From: Halolamina rubra
GTDB taxonomy: Archaea > Halobacteriota > Halobacteria > Halobacteriales > Haloferacaceae
Direction: 5' to 3'
Assembly: GCF_000739555.1 (NCBI RefSeq)
Contig: NZ_BBJN01000002.1
Coordinates: 1-64,000 of the forward strand
DNA length: 64,000 bases
The translations under genes and the position numbers were made by a program. Below the pieces are notes generated by a model. The model saw only the letters and a list, made by a program, of their open reading frames with translations. It did no database searches and was not told the DNA's origin. Every line of letters starts with the position of its first letter. Position 1 is the stretch's first letter. Of this stretch, positions 9,914-17,614 are shown piece by piece.

Positions 9914-9974
9914 CCTGCGCTCCTCGACCCCACAGGACCGACTGCCGACGCAGTCGGAGGTGGTCGCGATGACC
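9896..9974 (+). repeat. Pair of 20-bp direct repeats flanking a 39-bp insert at a gene junction
   Basis: The 20-bp sequence CGGAGGTGGTCGCGATGACC occurs at 9896-9915 and again at 9955-9974. It carries the end of DUF58, a GGAGGTG ribosome-binding site and an ATG. Between the copies lies an 8-bp-stem hairpin at 9938-9957 (CCGACTGC, loop CGAC, GCAGTCGG). The first copy creates a 20-codon mini-cistron, 9910-9972, whose ATG overlaps the DUF58 stop and whose TGA overlaps the next gene's ATG. Confidence 0.7.
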
Positions 9975-10463
9975 GAGATCACCCGCGAGCCGTCCCGATT
10001 CGGCGTCGCCGTCGCGGCGGGGTTGGCGCTGCTGTCGGTCGCGGCGACGGCGGTCGTGGTGCCGGCCGGCGGCGCCGTCGCGGGGCTGGGGCTGGTGGTG
10101 CTGCTCGCCGGGCTCGCGGTCGCGTCGCGGCGGCTGATCACCAACGGCGGCGGGGTGCTGCTGCTCGGCGCGCTGTACGCGGGCTACACGGGCGCGCCGC
10201 CGCTGCTGGTGCTCGTCGGCGCCCTGACGGGCGTGCTCGCGTGGGACGCCGCCAGCAACGCCGTCTCGGTCGGCGAGCAGCTGGGGAAGGAGACCGACAC
10301 GACCCGGGGCGAGATCGTCCACGTCGTCTCGTCGGTGCTGGTCGGCAGCCTCGCCGTCGCCGTCGGCTACGCGGTGTATCTCGCCGCCGCCGGGGGCCAG
10401 CCGATCGCGTCGGTGTTCCTGCTCGTCGTCGGCGCCGTCGCGCTGATCAACGCGCTGCGTTGA
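9969..10463 (+). CDS. Conserved haloarchaeal membrane protein, last gene of the DUF58 cluster
   Basis: 164-aa, almost entirely hydrophobic protein with five or six predicted membrane helices (for example SVAATAVVVPAGGAVAGLGL and VLVGSLAVAVGYAVYLAAAG). One hydrophilic loop, NAVSVGEQLGKETDTTRGEIVH, is typical of the family beside DUF58 in Halobacteria (DUF7519 by memory). The ATG at 9969 is preferred because GGAGGTG lies seven bases upstream; a GTG at 9960 is the alternative. The function is unknown. The gene ends 41 bases before tRNA-Ser. Confidence 0.6.
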   Translation: MTEITREPSRFGVAVAAGLALLSVAATAVVVPAGGAVAGLGLVVLLAGLAVASRRLITNGGGVLLLGALYAGYTGAPPLLVLVGALTGVLAWDAASNAVSVGEQLGKETDTTRGEIVHVVSSVLVGSLAVAVGYAVYLAAAGGQPIASVFLLVVGAVALINALR

Positions 10464-10504
10464 ACCGTAACCGATTAACCGGAGCGTGTACGACGGTTAG
10501 GTGA

Positions 10505-10589
10505 GCCGAGGTAGCCTAGCCTGGCCAAGGCGGTAGATTCGAAATCTACTGTCCTCACGGACTCAAGGGTTCAAATCCCTTCCTCGGCG
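10505..10589 (+). tRNA. tRNA-Ser (anticodon CGA)
   Basis: 85-nt type II tRNA. The acceptor GCCGAGG pairs with CCTCGGC, and the discriminator is G. The anticodon stem-loop GTAGA-TTCGAAA-TCTAC gives anticodon CGA (codon UCG). There is a long variable arm (TGTCCTCACGGACT) and a T arm AGGGTTCAAATCCCT. CCA is not encoded. No intron is seen. Confidence 0.93.
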
Positions 10590-10612
10590 TTCTCTCGACA
10601 GCAACCCGGCGA

Positions 10613-10634
10613 GCAGCGCGTTTCATCGCGCTGC
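10613..10634. other. Strong hairpin downstream of tRNA-Ser
   Basis: GCAGCGCG / CGCGCTGC is a perfect 8-bp stem with a TTTCAT loop, 24 bases after the tRNA. No T-run follows, so classical termination is unproven. About 90 bases further, at 10713-10724, GGTTCAAATCCC repeats the T-arm of the tRNA. The rest of 10590-10751 holds no gene. Confidence 0.4.
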
Positions 10635-10751
10635 GAAGCCGGCGCTATCGGGTCGGAGCCGCACGAAGGGATCTGAAGCAGGGAACGAGCGAGCCCCGCG
10701 AGCGAGTGACTGTGGTTCAAATCCCGGCCATCACGAACTCGACGCCGACGC

Positions 10752-11309
10752 TCAGAACTCCGTCACCTTCGACTGGATCCGGCCGTCGTCGACGGTCTCG
10801 TCGTCGGCGACGTAGCGCGCCAGTCGGTCCCGACTCACGTCGTCGTGGCCGTGGAGGTACGCCAGCTCCGTCAGCGACAGCTCCTCGCCGCTCTCCAGCT
10901 TGTGCAGCAGGCTCTCCGGGCTCAGCCGCTCGTACGTCACGTCGAGATCCACCGTCGCCGCCCGCCCATCGCCGGCTTCGGCGACGTTCACTGCCTCGTG
11001 TAGTACCGCTTCGAAGTCGATATCGGTGTCGTCGACGCCGCGATACAGCAGCGCCTGCGCCGACACGAGCGCGTCGAACGCGTCGGCGCCCGCCATGTTG
11101 CCGAAGCGCTTCTCGAACACCAGCTCCCGGTCGTGGTCGTCGAGCGCCTCGACCAGGAGTTCGAAGTCCCGCACCGCCTCGAACAGTCGGTCCCGGACCC
11201 GTGCTCGGGCGTTCCGCTCGGACTGGACGCTCGAGAACGTCTTCTCCCCGCGCAGGTACGCGCGGTCGGCCTCGCTCAGGATTCCTCGGTCGCGTTCGTC
11301 GCCAGCCAT
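10752..11309 (-). CDS. Conserved haloarchaeal hypothetical protein
   Basis: Soluble acidic protein of 185 aa. The opening ILSEADRAYLRGEKTFSS followed by QSERNARARVRDRL is a motif I recognise from many haloarchaeal hypothetical proteins of unknown function. The middle is helical (FEAVRDFELLVEALDDHDRELVFEKRF). The C-terminus has ELSLTELAYLHGHDDVSRDRLARYV, which could be a small helix-turn-helix-like unit but shows no certain DNA-binding signature. On the minus strand TTTATC at about 11333-11338 sits 27 bases before the ATG at 11309, as in a leaderless promoter. It is divergent from the PCNA gene. Confidence 0.6.
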   Translation of the reverse strand: MAGDERDRGILSEADRAYLRGEKTFSSVQSERNARARVRDRLFEAVRDFELLVEALDDHDRELVFEKRFGNMAGADAFDALVSAQALLYRGVDDTDIDFEAVLHEAVNVAEAGDGRAATVDLDVTYERLSPESLLHKLESGEELSLTELAYLHGHDDVSRDRLARYVADDETVDDGRIQSKVTEF

Positions 11310-11383
11310 ACTCGATAATGGGGTATGAATCTCGATAAAGGTGGCGTTCTATACTCGGTTAACGATTATCAATCGGATTTCTG

Positions 11384-11399
11384 TGAAAAACGCTTATGC
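11384..11399 (+). promoter_or_regulatory. Putative BRE/TATA promoter of the PCNA gene
   Basis: GAAAAACGCTTATGCG: an A-rich BRE followed by TTATG centred about 28 bases before the ATG at 11423. This is the classical haloarchaeal leaderless arrangement. Confidence 0.5.
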
Positions 11400-11422
11400 G
11401 GTTTCCGACCGACCGAGTGCTC

Positions 11423-12217
11423 ATGTCCGAAGCCGTCTCCCCCACCGTGTCGCTGCCGCAGGACCCCGCTGTCGACGCGACGATCGACGCCGACCGACTC
11501 GACGACGCGCTGGCCGTCCTCGGTGCGCTCGTCGACGAGTGCCGGCTCGAACTGGCCGCCGACGGGCTCCACGTGCGCGCGGTCGATCCGGCGAGCGTCG
11601 CGGCTGTGTCGCTCGATCTCCCAGCCGAGGCGTTCGCGGCGTACGACGCGAGCGGCGAGACCGTCGGCGTCGACGTGAGCCGGCTCGGGGAGGTGGTCGG
11701 CCTCGCGGAGCCGGGCGATTCGGTCCGGCTCGTGCTCGACGCCGATCGTCGCCAACTCCACGTGCTGGTCGGCGAACTCGCCTACACGCTGGGGCTGATC
11801 GACCCCGAGGCGATCCGCGAGCCGCTTGACCCGGCCGAGATGGAGTACGACTGCCCCGCGGAGCTGACGATCGCGGGCGGCGACGTGTCCCGAATCGTCG
11901 ACGCCGCCGGGATGGTGTCGAGCCACCTCACGCTCGGCGTCGACGCCGACGCGGGGACGTTCTACGCCGAGGCGACCGGCGACACCGACGACGTGGCGCT
12001 GGCGTTCGACGGCGACGACCTCGCCGCGCTCTCGCCCGCGGACGCCGAGTCGCTGTTCAGCCTCGACTACCTCCGGGAGATGGTGCGCCCGATTCCCGCC
12101 GACAGCGAGCTGCGGGTGGAGCTCGGAACCGAGCAGCCGGTGACGCTCGGCTTCGGGCTCGCCGGGGGTGCGGGCGACGCGCGGTTCCTGCTCTCGCCGC
12201 GGCGGTCGGTCGCCTGA
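11423..12217 (+). CDS. pcn: DNA polymerase sliding clamp (PCNA)
   Basis: Homotrimeric ring clamp that tethers DNA polymerases, FEN1, ligase and RNase HII to DNA through PIP boxes. The 264-aa protein has two clamp domains: N-terminal IDADRLDDALAVLGALVDECRLELAADGLHVRAVDPASVA, the signature of archaeal PCNA, and C-terminal SLFSLDYLREMVRPIPADSELRVELGTEQPVTLGF. The interdomain loop around EAIREPLDPAEMEYDCPAELTIAGGD is normal. An in-frame ATG at 11396 would overlap the TATA box, so 11423 is chosen. It is an essential gene. Confidence 0.95.
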   Translation: MSEAVSPTVSLPQDPAVDATIDADRLDDALAVLGALVDECRLELAADGLHVRAVDPASVAAVSLDLPAEAFAAYDASGETVGVDVSRLGEVVGLAEPGDSVRLVLDADRRQLHVLVGELAYTLGLIDPEAIREPLDPAEMEYDCPAELTIAGGDVSRIVDAAGMVSSHLTLGVDADAGTFYAEATGDTDDVALAFDGDDLAALSPADAESLFSLDYLREMVRPIPADSELRVELGTEQPVTLGFGLAGGAGDARFLLSPRRSVA

Positions 12218-12262
12218 GCCGGCACGGCGGGGTTTGATAGTCCCGCCCCGAGAACGGCAGGT

Positions 12263-12499
12263 ATGAGCACCGAAGAGCCGACCGAACGCTGCTACTCCGA
12301 GATCGTCACCCGGCTCGAGGACGGCGAGCGGGAGACGGTCGCCGAGGCGGCGGCGCTGCTCGCCAGCACCGCCGACCGCATGGCGCAGGTCGAGAGCGAC
12401 GGCGACGCCGAGGGGATGGCGGTCGAACTCCGACGGATCGCGGACGAACAGGCCCGAATCGAGGAGATCGCCCTCTCGCCCTGCTCGGGCGCGAACTGA
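12263..12499 (+). CDS. Small conserved haloarchaeal protein
   Basis: 78-aa acidic, mostly helical protein (MSTEEPTERCYSEIVTRL..., AEAAALLASTADRMAQVESDGD..., VELRRIADEQARIEEIAL), with two cysteines, one near each end. I do not recognise a family. It lies 45 bases after the PCNA gene and 24 bases before trkH, in the same direction, so it may be carried on a PCNA-initiated transcript. The lack of membrane segments and the alternating charge suggest a small helical bundle or coiled-coil adaptor, which is inference only. Confidence 0.55.
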   Translation: MSTEEPTERCYSEIVTRLEDGERETVAEAAALLASTADRMAQVESDGDAEGMAVELRRIADEQARIEEIALSPCSGAN

Positions 12500-12523
12500 C
12501 ACCGCCGACCGAGACGCTACTCG

Positions 12524-14068
12524 ATGGTTTCACTCCCGAACACGTACGTCGATTACCGGGTGAGCATCGGCTTCGTCGGTCGGGTGCTGAAGTATCTCGG
12601 CGTGACGCCGATCGCGCCCCTGCTGGTGGCCCTCTACTACGGCGAGAGCCCCGTCCCCTTCGTCGCCACGAGCGCCGTGATGCTCGGGGCGGGGCTGCTG
12701 TTCGAGCTCCTCGGCAGCGACGACGAACTCGGCCGGCGTGAGGCGTTCCTCCTCGTCAGCCTCGCCTGGCTGGTCGTCCCGATCGCGGGGACGGTGCCGT
12801 ACCTCGTCGCCGGCACCGGCACGGTCGCCTCGCCGATCAACGCGCTGTTCGAGAGCATGAGCGGGTTCACGACCACCGGCGCGACCGTGCTGGGCGAGAT
12901 CTCTGTCGAGCGCCACGGCCACGCGATGCTGCTGTGGCGCCAGCTCACCCAGTGGCTCGGCGGCATGGGGATCCTCGTGCTGATGGTGGCGATCCTGCCG
13001 GAGATGTCCGTCGGCGGCGCCCAGGTGATGAACCAGGAGGCGCCGGGGCTCTCGCTCGACAAGCTCACCCCCCGGATCCAGGAGACCGCCCGCGCGCTCT
13101 GGGGGATCTACGCGGGCTTCACCCTGCTCGCGGCGCTGGTGTTCTTCGCGCTCGGGGTCGTCGACGTCGCCCCCAGGATGGATCTCTACAACGCCGTCGC
13201 CCACGCGCTCACCACGCTCCCGACCGGCGGGTTCTCGCCGGAGGCCCGCAGCGCCGAGGCGTTCGCGCCGGCGATCCAGTGGGCGATGATGCCGTTCATG
13301 CTGATCGCGGGGACCAACTTCGCGCTGTTCTGGCACGTCTTCCGCGGCGAGCCACGCCACCTGACCGACAACGCGGAGTTCCGCGCGTACCTCCTCGTCG
13401 TCGCGGGGTTCGGCGCCGTCGTCTCGGCGCTTTTGTTCGCCGGCGTCGGGATGGCGGAGACGCCGACGAACGTCGACGCCGTCGCCGGCAACGTCGAGAA
13501 CGCGCTCCGGCAGGGGCTGTTCCAGACCGTCGCGATCGTCACCACCACCGGCTACGCGAGCATGGACTTCAACACCTGGGACGCCTCCGCCCAGACGGTG
13601 CTGCTGTTCGCGTACTTCCTCGGCGGCTCTGCGGGTTCGGCGGCGGGCTCGATCAAAATCGTGCGCTGGGTGATCGCGAAGCGGGCGACCGACCGCTCGC
13701 TGTTCGTCGCCGCCCACCCCGAAGCCGTCAGGCCGGTTCGACTGAACGACGAGGTGATCGACGAGGACACGATCCGCGAGGTGTTCGTGTTCGTGACGGT
13801 GTTCGTGGTGCTCTTTGCCGTCTCGACGGTGCTGCTCTACCTCGACAGCTTCCGGTCGGGGCTCTCGCTGTCGGGGCTGGAGGCGATGAGCGTCGCCATC
13901 GCGACGCTGGGCAACGTCGGCCCCGGGTTCGGCCCCGTCGGCCCGATGAACAGCTTCCTGCCCTTTTCCGGCGCCGCGAAGCTGTACATGGTGTTCCTCA
14001 TGTGGATCGGCCGACTCGAGATCCTCTCGGTGCTGGTGATCTTCACGCCGTCGTTCTGGACGCGCTAG
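12524..14068 (+). CDS. trkH: TrkH-family potassium uptake channel
   Basis: Membrane K+ translocating subunit of Trk/Ktr systems, gated by TrkA/RCK proteins. The 514-aa protein shows four P-loop repeats with selectivity-filter motifs: SGFTTTGAT near residue 116, ALTTLPTGGFS near 230, VTTTGYAS near 340 and IATLGNVGPG near 460. About ten membrane helices are predicted. The conserved WLGGMGILVL follows the first repeat. K+ import is central to salt-in osmoadaptation. No trkA is adjacent; a TrkA-type gene lies at 32771. The stop overlaps the convergent fructosamine kinase stop in CTAG. Confidence 0.92.
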   Translation: MVSLPNTYVDYRVSIGFVGRVLKYLGVTPIAPLLVALYYGESPVPFVATSAVMLGAGLLFELLGSDDELGRREAFLLVSLAWLVVPIAGTVPYLVAGTGTVASPINALFESMSGFTTTGATVLGEISVERHGHAMLLWRQLTQWLGGMGILVLMVAILPEMSVGGAQVMNQEAPGLSLDKLTPRIQETARALWGIYAGFTLLAALVFFALGVVDVAPRMDLYNAVAHALTTLPTGGFSPEARSAEAFAPAIQWAMMPFMLIAGTNFALFWHVFRGEPRHLTDNAEFRAYLLVVAGFGAVVSALLFAGVGMAETPTNVDAVAGNVENALRQGLFQTVAIVTTTGYASMDFNTWDASAQTVLLFAYFLGGSAGSAAGSIKIVRWVIAKRATDRSLFVAAHPEAVRPVRLNDEVIDEDTIREVFVFVTVFVVLFAVSTVLLYLDSFRSGLSLSGLEAMSVAIATLGNVGPGFGPVGPMNSFLPFSGAAKLYMVFLMWIGRLEILSVLVIFTPSFWTR

Positions 14069-14907
14069 TACCCCAGCTCGGCGAGGGTCTCCCGGATCGG
14101 CGCCAGATACTCCTCGCCGAAGTGCCGCAGGTGCACCAGTAACGGCAGCAGTCGGTAGATCGGCCGCCTGATCGCGGCGCCGTCGGGAACCACAGCCCGC
14201 TCCCGATACCGCTCGAAGAAGGCGTCGCCGCCGGTCTCGGTCCAGTCGACGTACGCCAGTTCGACCTCGGGGTCGGCGTAGTAGCAGGCGGGATCGAGGA
14301 ACGCCCGCACCGACTCGCCGTCGGTGAGCAGGTTCGCCCGCCACACGTCGCCGTGGATCAGCGACGGCTCGGGGTCGTGATCCAGCAGCGTCGGTAGGTC
14401 GTCGACGAGTACGTCGACGCGCTCGGCGTCGCTCGCTGGGAGCAGCCCCTCCGTCTCGGCGTGGTGGGCCATGTAGCCGAGTCGGTGCTCGCCGAAGAAC
14501 GTCGGCCAGTCCGCCTCGCGGGGGTTCGGCAGGTCGAGCTTCCCGGTGAGCGTGTCGAACGGGAAGCCGAACGTCGGCGCCGTGTTCGCGTGCAGCGCGG
14601 CGAGTCGGTCCGCGAGGTCGCGCTCGACCGCGGGGGTGATCGTCGACTCGCCGTCGACGTACTCGATCACCAGCAGCTCCTCGGCGGCGTGGTGGACCGC
14701 TGGCACCGCGAGGCCGTGCTCGGCGAGGTGGCGCAGCATCCGCGCCTCGATCCGGAGATCCGTCCCGGCGGTCTTGGCGACGACGCGGCGGCCGTCCGCG
14801 AGGTCGACGCGGTGGACGCTCCCGACCTCGCCGCCGTCGAGTTCGGCGGCGTCGGCGATCGCCGCGCCGGCCCACGACTCGACGGCCGCCCAGGTCGCGG
14901 CGTCCAT
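14065..14907 (-). CDS. Fructosamine kinase family protein
   Basis: Cytoplasmic kinase that in characterised members phosphorylates ketoamine sugars on glycated proteins for repair; small-molecule substrates are possible. The 280-aa protein shows an aminoglycoside phosphotransferase-like fold. The nucleotide-binding lysine is in GRRVVAKTAG, the glutamate in LRIEARML, the catalytic loop is LIHGDVWRANLL, and the metal-binding aspartate is in FLDPACYYADPEVELAY. Its ATG at 14907 directly abuts the TAG of the upstream deoxyhypusine synthase gene (TAGATG), so translation is probably coupled. Confidence 0.85.
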   Translation of the reverse strand: MDAATWAAVESWAGAAIADAAELDGGEVGSVHRVDLADGRRVVAKTAGTDLRIEARMLRHLAEHGLAVPAVHHAAEELLVIEYVDGESTITPAVERDLADRLAALHANTAPTFGFPFDTLTGKLDLPNPREADWPTFFGEHRLGYMAHHAETEGLLPASDAERVDVLVDDLPTLLDHDPEPSLIHGDVWRANLLTDGESVRAFLDPACYYADPEVELAYVDWTETGGDAFFERYRERAVVPDGAAIRRPIYRLLPLLVHLRHFGEEYLAPIRETLAELGY

Positions 14908-16023
14908 CTACCCGTCCAGCTTCTCGAGGGCGTTCGCGACCAGCATCGGCAGGAACACGGTCGCGTCGCCGACGATCGTCGCGTTGCGCGCGTCCGGTTC
15001 GAACTTCCCCCACGACCGCGCTTCGTCGAGCGTCGCGCCCGAGAGCCCGCCCGTGGCTTCGGGGTCCATCGTGATCTGGACGCCGTAGTCGTACGCGCCC
15101 GGGGTGACGAGCATCGTCTGCAGGGTGAAGTTCTTCGGCACGCCGCCGCCGACCAGCAGACAGCCCGCGCGCTCGGACTCGAAGGCGAGGTCGGTCAGGC
15201 CGGTCATGTCCGCCAGCGCGTCGAGCGAGAACTCCGAGGTCTGGGAGTACACCCACGCCTGCAGCCCCAGCACGGAGTCCTGCACCGCGGGGCAGTAGAT
15301 CGGCACGTCGTTCTCGTACGCCGCGGCGGCGATCCCCGGCCCCTCGTCGATCCCCTCCTCGGCGTTCACCTCGCTGTTCGCCCGCCCCAGCTCGCGGGTG
15401 AACCGCTCGATCGAGACGATCCCCTCCGCCTCGAGCGGCGGGAACACGTGCTCGCGCAGGTGCTCCTCGAACAGCGCGAAGTGCTCCTGGGGGAGGTAGA
15501 CGTTGTAGATGCGGTCGACGCCCTCCTCGCGCAGGCGCTCGTCGTGGTCGCGCGTGCCCGAGGCGTGGTCTGGGTGGGCGCCCTCGTGGTCACCGTCGTG
15601 GCCGTGATCGTCGCCGTGGCCCTCGCCGTCGTGGCCGTGGTCACCCTCGCCGTGGCCGTGCCCGTGGACGCTCCCGTGGTGGTGTTTGCCGCCGATCGCC
15701 TCGATCGCGTCGTGGGTCAGGTTCGCGCCGGTGGTGACCAGCGCGTCGACGTGGCCCTCCCGGATCAGGCCGGCGACGACCTCACGCATCCCGGCGGGCA
15801 CCATCGCCCCCGCCAGCGAGAGGAACACGGCGCAGTCGTCGTCCTCGAGCATCTCGGTGTACACGTCGGCGGCGTCGTGGACCGCGGCGGCGCCGATGCC
15901 GGCGTCGCCGTACTGCTCGACGAGCTCGCCCACGCTCATCCCCGCGCTGACGGAGGCGTGGCCGATGGGGTCGTGCTGGAACTCCCGGCGTTCGGTCTCC
16001 TCGGAGTCGGCGTCCTCGCTCAT
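14908..16023 (-). CDS. dys: Deoxyhypusine synthase with His-rich insertion
   Basis: Transfers the aminobutyl group (from spermidine, or by a variant route from agmatine in archaea) to a lysine of aIF5A. The 371-aa protein has the family sequences LAGAMVPAGMREVV and LVTTGANLTHDAIEAIGG, and the catalytic lysine in SWGKF (Lys340). Between the third segment and RIYNVYLPQEHF lies a low-complexity insert of His, Asp and Gly, about residues 113-160 (nucleotides 15544-15687), much longer than in bacterial or eukaryotic enzymes. A TTCAAG box on the minus strand about 27 bases upstream of 16023 could be its promoter. Confidence 0.9.
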   Translation of the reverse strand: MSEDADSEETERREFQHDPIGHASVSAGMSVGELVEQYGDAGIGAAAVHDAADVYTEMLEDDDCAVFLSLAGAMVPAGMREVVAGLIREGHVDALVTTGANLTHDAIEAIGGKHHHGSVHGHGHGEGDHGHDGEGHGDDHGHDGDHEGAHPDHASGTRDHDERLREEGVDRIYNVYLPQEHFALFEEHLREHVFPPLEAEGIVSIERFTRELGRANSEVNAEEGIDEGPGIAAAAYENDVPIYCPAVQDSVLGLQAWVYSQTSEFSLDALADMTGLTDLAFESERAGCLLVGGGVPKNFTLQTMLVTPGAYDYGVQITMDPEATGGLSGATLDEARSWGKFEPDARNATIVGDATVFLPMLVANALEKLDG

Positions 16024-16086
16024 ACCCCCGTCTCGTGGCGGTGCGGGCTTGAAGGACCCGATACGTGGGCCGCGGTCGCCGCCGGC

Positions 16087-16854
16087 TCAGAGCCCGGTCG
16101 GGTGGTCGACGAACACGGTGTCCAGCCCCCACTCCTCGGCCAGCGCCTGCAGCGAGCGCACGCCGAACGTCTCGGTCGCGTAGTGCCCCGCCAGCAGCAC
16201 GTTGATCCCGGCCTCGCGGGCCTCGTGGTACGCCTGCTGTTTCCCCTCGCCGGTGATCAGCGCGTCGGCGTCGGCCGCCACGGCCTCGTCCAGCCAGTCG
16301 ACGCCGCTGCCGGTCAGGACGGCGACGCGCTCGATCTCCTCGGGACCGAACGCGAGCGTCTGCACGCCCTCGCCGCCGGTTTCGAGCTCGTCGGCGAGCA
16401 GGTCCGCGAGGGCGTCGACGCCGATCGGCGCCTCGCGCTCGCCGGCGATGCCGACCGTCTCCGGGCCGATCTCGCCGAACGGCTCCCGCGCGTGGAGGTC
16501 GAGCAGGTCGGCGATCCCGGCGGCGTTGCCCAGCGTCGGGTGGCCGTCCAGCGGGAGGTGGGAGACGTACAGCGGGATGTCGTGCCGGATCAGCGGCTCG
16601 ACGCGCTCGTACTCGCGGCCGGTGACGCGGTCCAGCCCGCCCCAGACGAGCCCGTGGTGGGTGACCAGCGCGTCGGCGCCGGCGTCGACGGCGGCGTCGA
16701 TCGTCGCCGCGGCGGCGTCGACGGCGAAGGCGACGGTCTCGACCTCCCCCTCGCGGCGGCCGACCTGGAGCCCGTTGGGGCTGGCGTCCACGTCGGCGTA
16801 CTCGTCGGTGCGGAGCGTCTCGTCGAGGCTGTCGACGAAGTCGGCGCGGTCCAT
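16087..16854 (-). CDS. Nif3-like dinuclear metal center protein
   Basis: 255-aa member of the Nif3/YbgI/DUF34 family. Metal ligands are visible in the expected places: THHGLVWGG near residue 65, VSHLPLDGHPTLGNA near 97, and the C-terminal GEGKQQAYHEAREAGINVLLAGHYATE, which supplies Glu and His. The family is widespread; proposed roles include GTP cyclohydrolase-like or metallochaperone activity, none certain. The start is the ATG at 16854. TACAAA on the minus strand about 27 bases upstream fits a leaderless promoter. It is divergent from nosL. Confidence 0.85.
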   Translation of the reverse strand: MDRADFVDSLDETLRTDEYADVDASPNGLQVGRREGEVETVAFAVDAAAATIDAAVDAGADALVTHHGLVWGGLDRVTGREYERVEPLIRHDIPLYVSHLPLDGHPTLGNAAGIADLLDLHAREPFGEIGPETVGIAGEREAPIGVDALADLLADELETGGEGVQTLAFGPEEIERVAVLTGSGVDWLDEAVAADADALITGEGKQQAYHEAREAGINVLLAGHYATETFGVRSLQALAEEWGLDTVFVDHPTGL

Positions 16855-17002
16855 GGGCGGGCGGTGGGGCGCCGGCGGTTTGTACCCCCCGGCTCGGGCC
16901 GTCGTTCGACTGTCGCACCAACACCCCTTTGCGCCGGTAACGCGTACGTTACGGTACGTGAGCGACGCCGCCCCAGCGGGCGGCGATCGCCCCCCTCTGC
17001 CC

Positions 17003-17614
17003 ATGACTCCCAGCAAACACGATGACTGCGGTGATCGTTCGGACGCGCTCTCGCGGGACGTGCGCTGTACCCGCCGCGGCGCGATGGCGGCGACCGTCGG
17101 GATCACGGCCGGGCTCGCCGGCTGTCTCGGCGGCGACGGCGGCGACGCGCCCGCGGCGGTGACGCTCCCCGACGACGCGACCTGTGACGTGTGCGGCATG
17201 GTCATCTCCCAGCACCCCGGGCCGACGTCGGAGATCTTCTACGCCGACCAGCGCCCGGGCGGCCACGACAACCCCGCCCGGTTCGACAGCACGTGGGAGG
17301 CGTTCCAGTTCGACTTCGAACACGAGGACTGGGACCGCGAGGCGTTCTACGTCACCGACTACTCGACCGTCGACTACGAGATCCGGACCGACGACGACCA
17401 GCAGGTGATCTCGACCCACTACGACGCCGAGTCGTTCGCCGACGCGACGACCGTGACGTTCGTCGCCGGCTCCGAGGTCGTCGGCGCGATGGGCGAGGAC
17501 CTGATCGGCTTCTCGGACGAGGCGGACGCCGAGTCGTTCCAGGCCGACCACGGCGGCGACGTCGTCACCTTCGACGAGGTCAACCCCGAACTCATCTCGA
17601 CGCTCGGGCGGTGA
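17003..17614 (+). CDS. nosL: NosL-family copper-binding lipoprotein
   Basis: Outer-face membrane lipoprotein that delivers Cu(I) for nitrous oxide reductase maturation. The N-terminus has a Tat-like RRGAMAATVG and a lipobox LAGC, so it is exported and lipid-anchored. The mature part has the NosL motif CDVCGMVISQHPGP, with the Cys-x-x-Cys-Gly-Met copper site, followed by FDSTWEAFQF and SEVVGAMGEDLIGF. The predicted length is 203 aa from the ATG at 17003; a GTG at 16958 in frame is a possible alternative start. It is the first gene of a nosLDFY operon, and its stop overlaps the nosD start (TGATG). Confidence 0.85.
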   Translation: MTPSKHDDCGDRSDALSRDVRCTRRGAMAATVGITAGLAGCLGGDGGDAPAAVTLPDDATCDVCGMVISQHPGPTSEIFYADQRPGGHDNPARFDSTWEAFQFDFEHEDWDREAFYVTDYSTVDYEIRTDDDQQVISTHYDAESFADATTVTFVAGSEVVGAMGEDLIGFSDEADAESFQADHGGDVVTFDEVNPELISTLGR

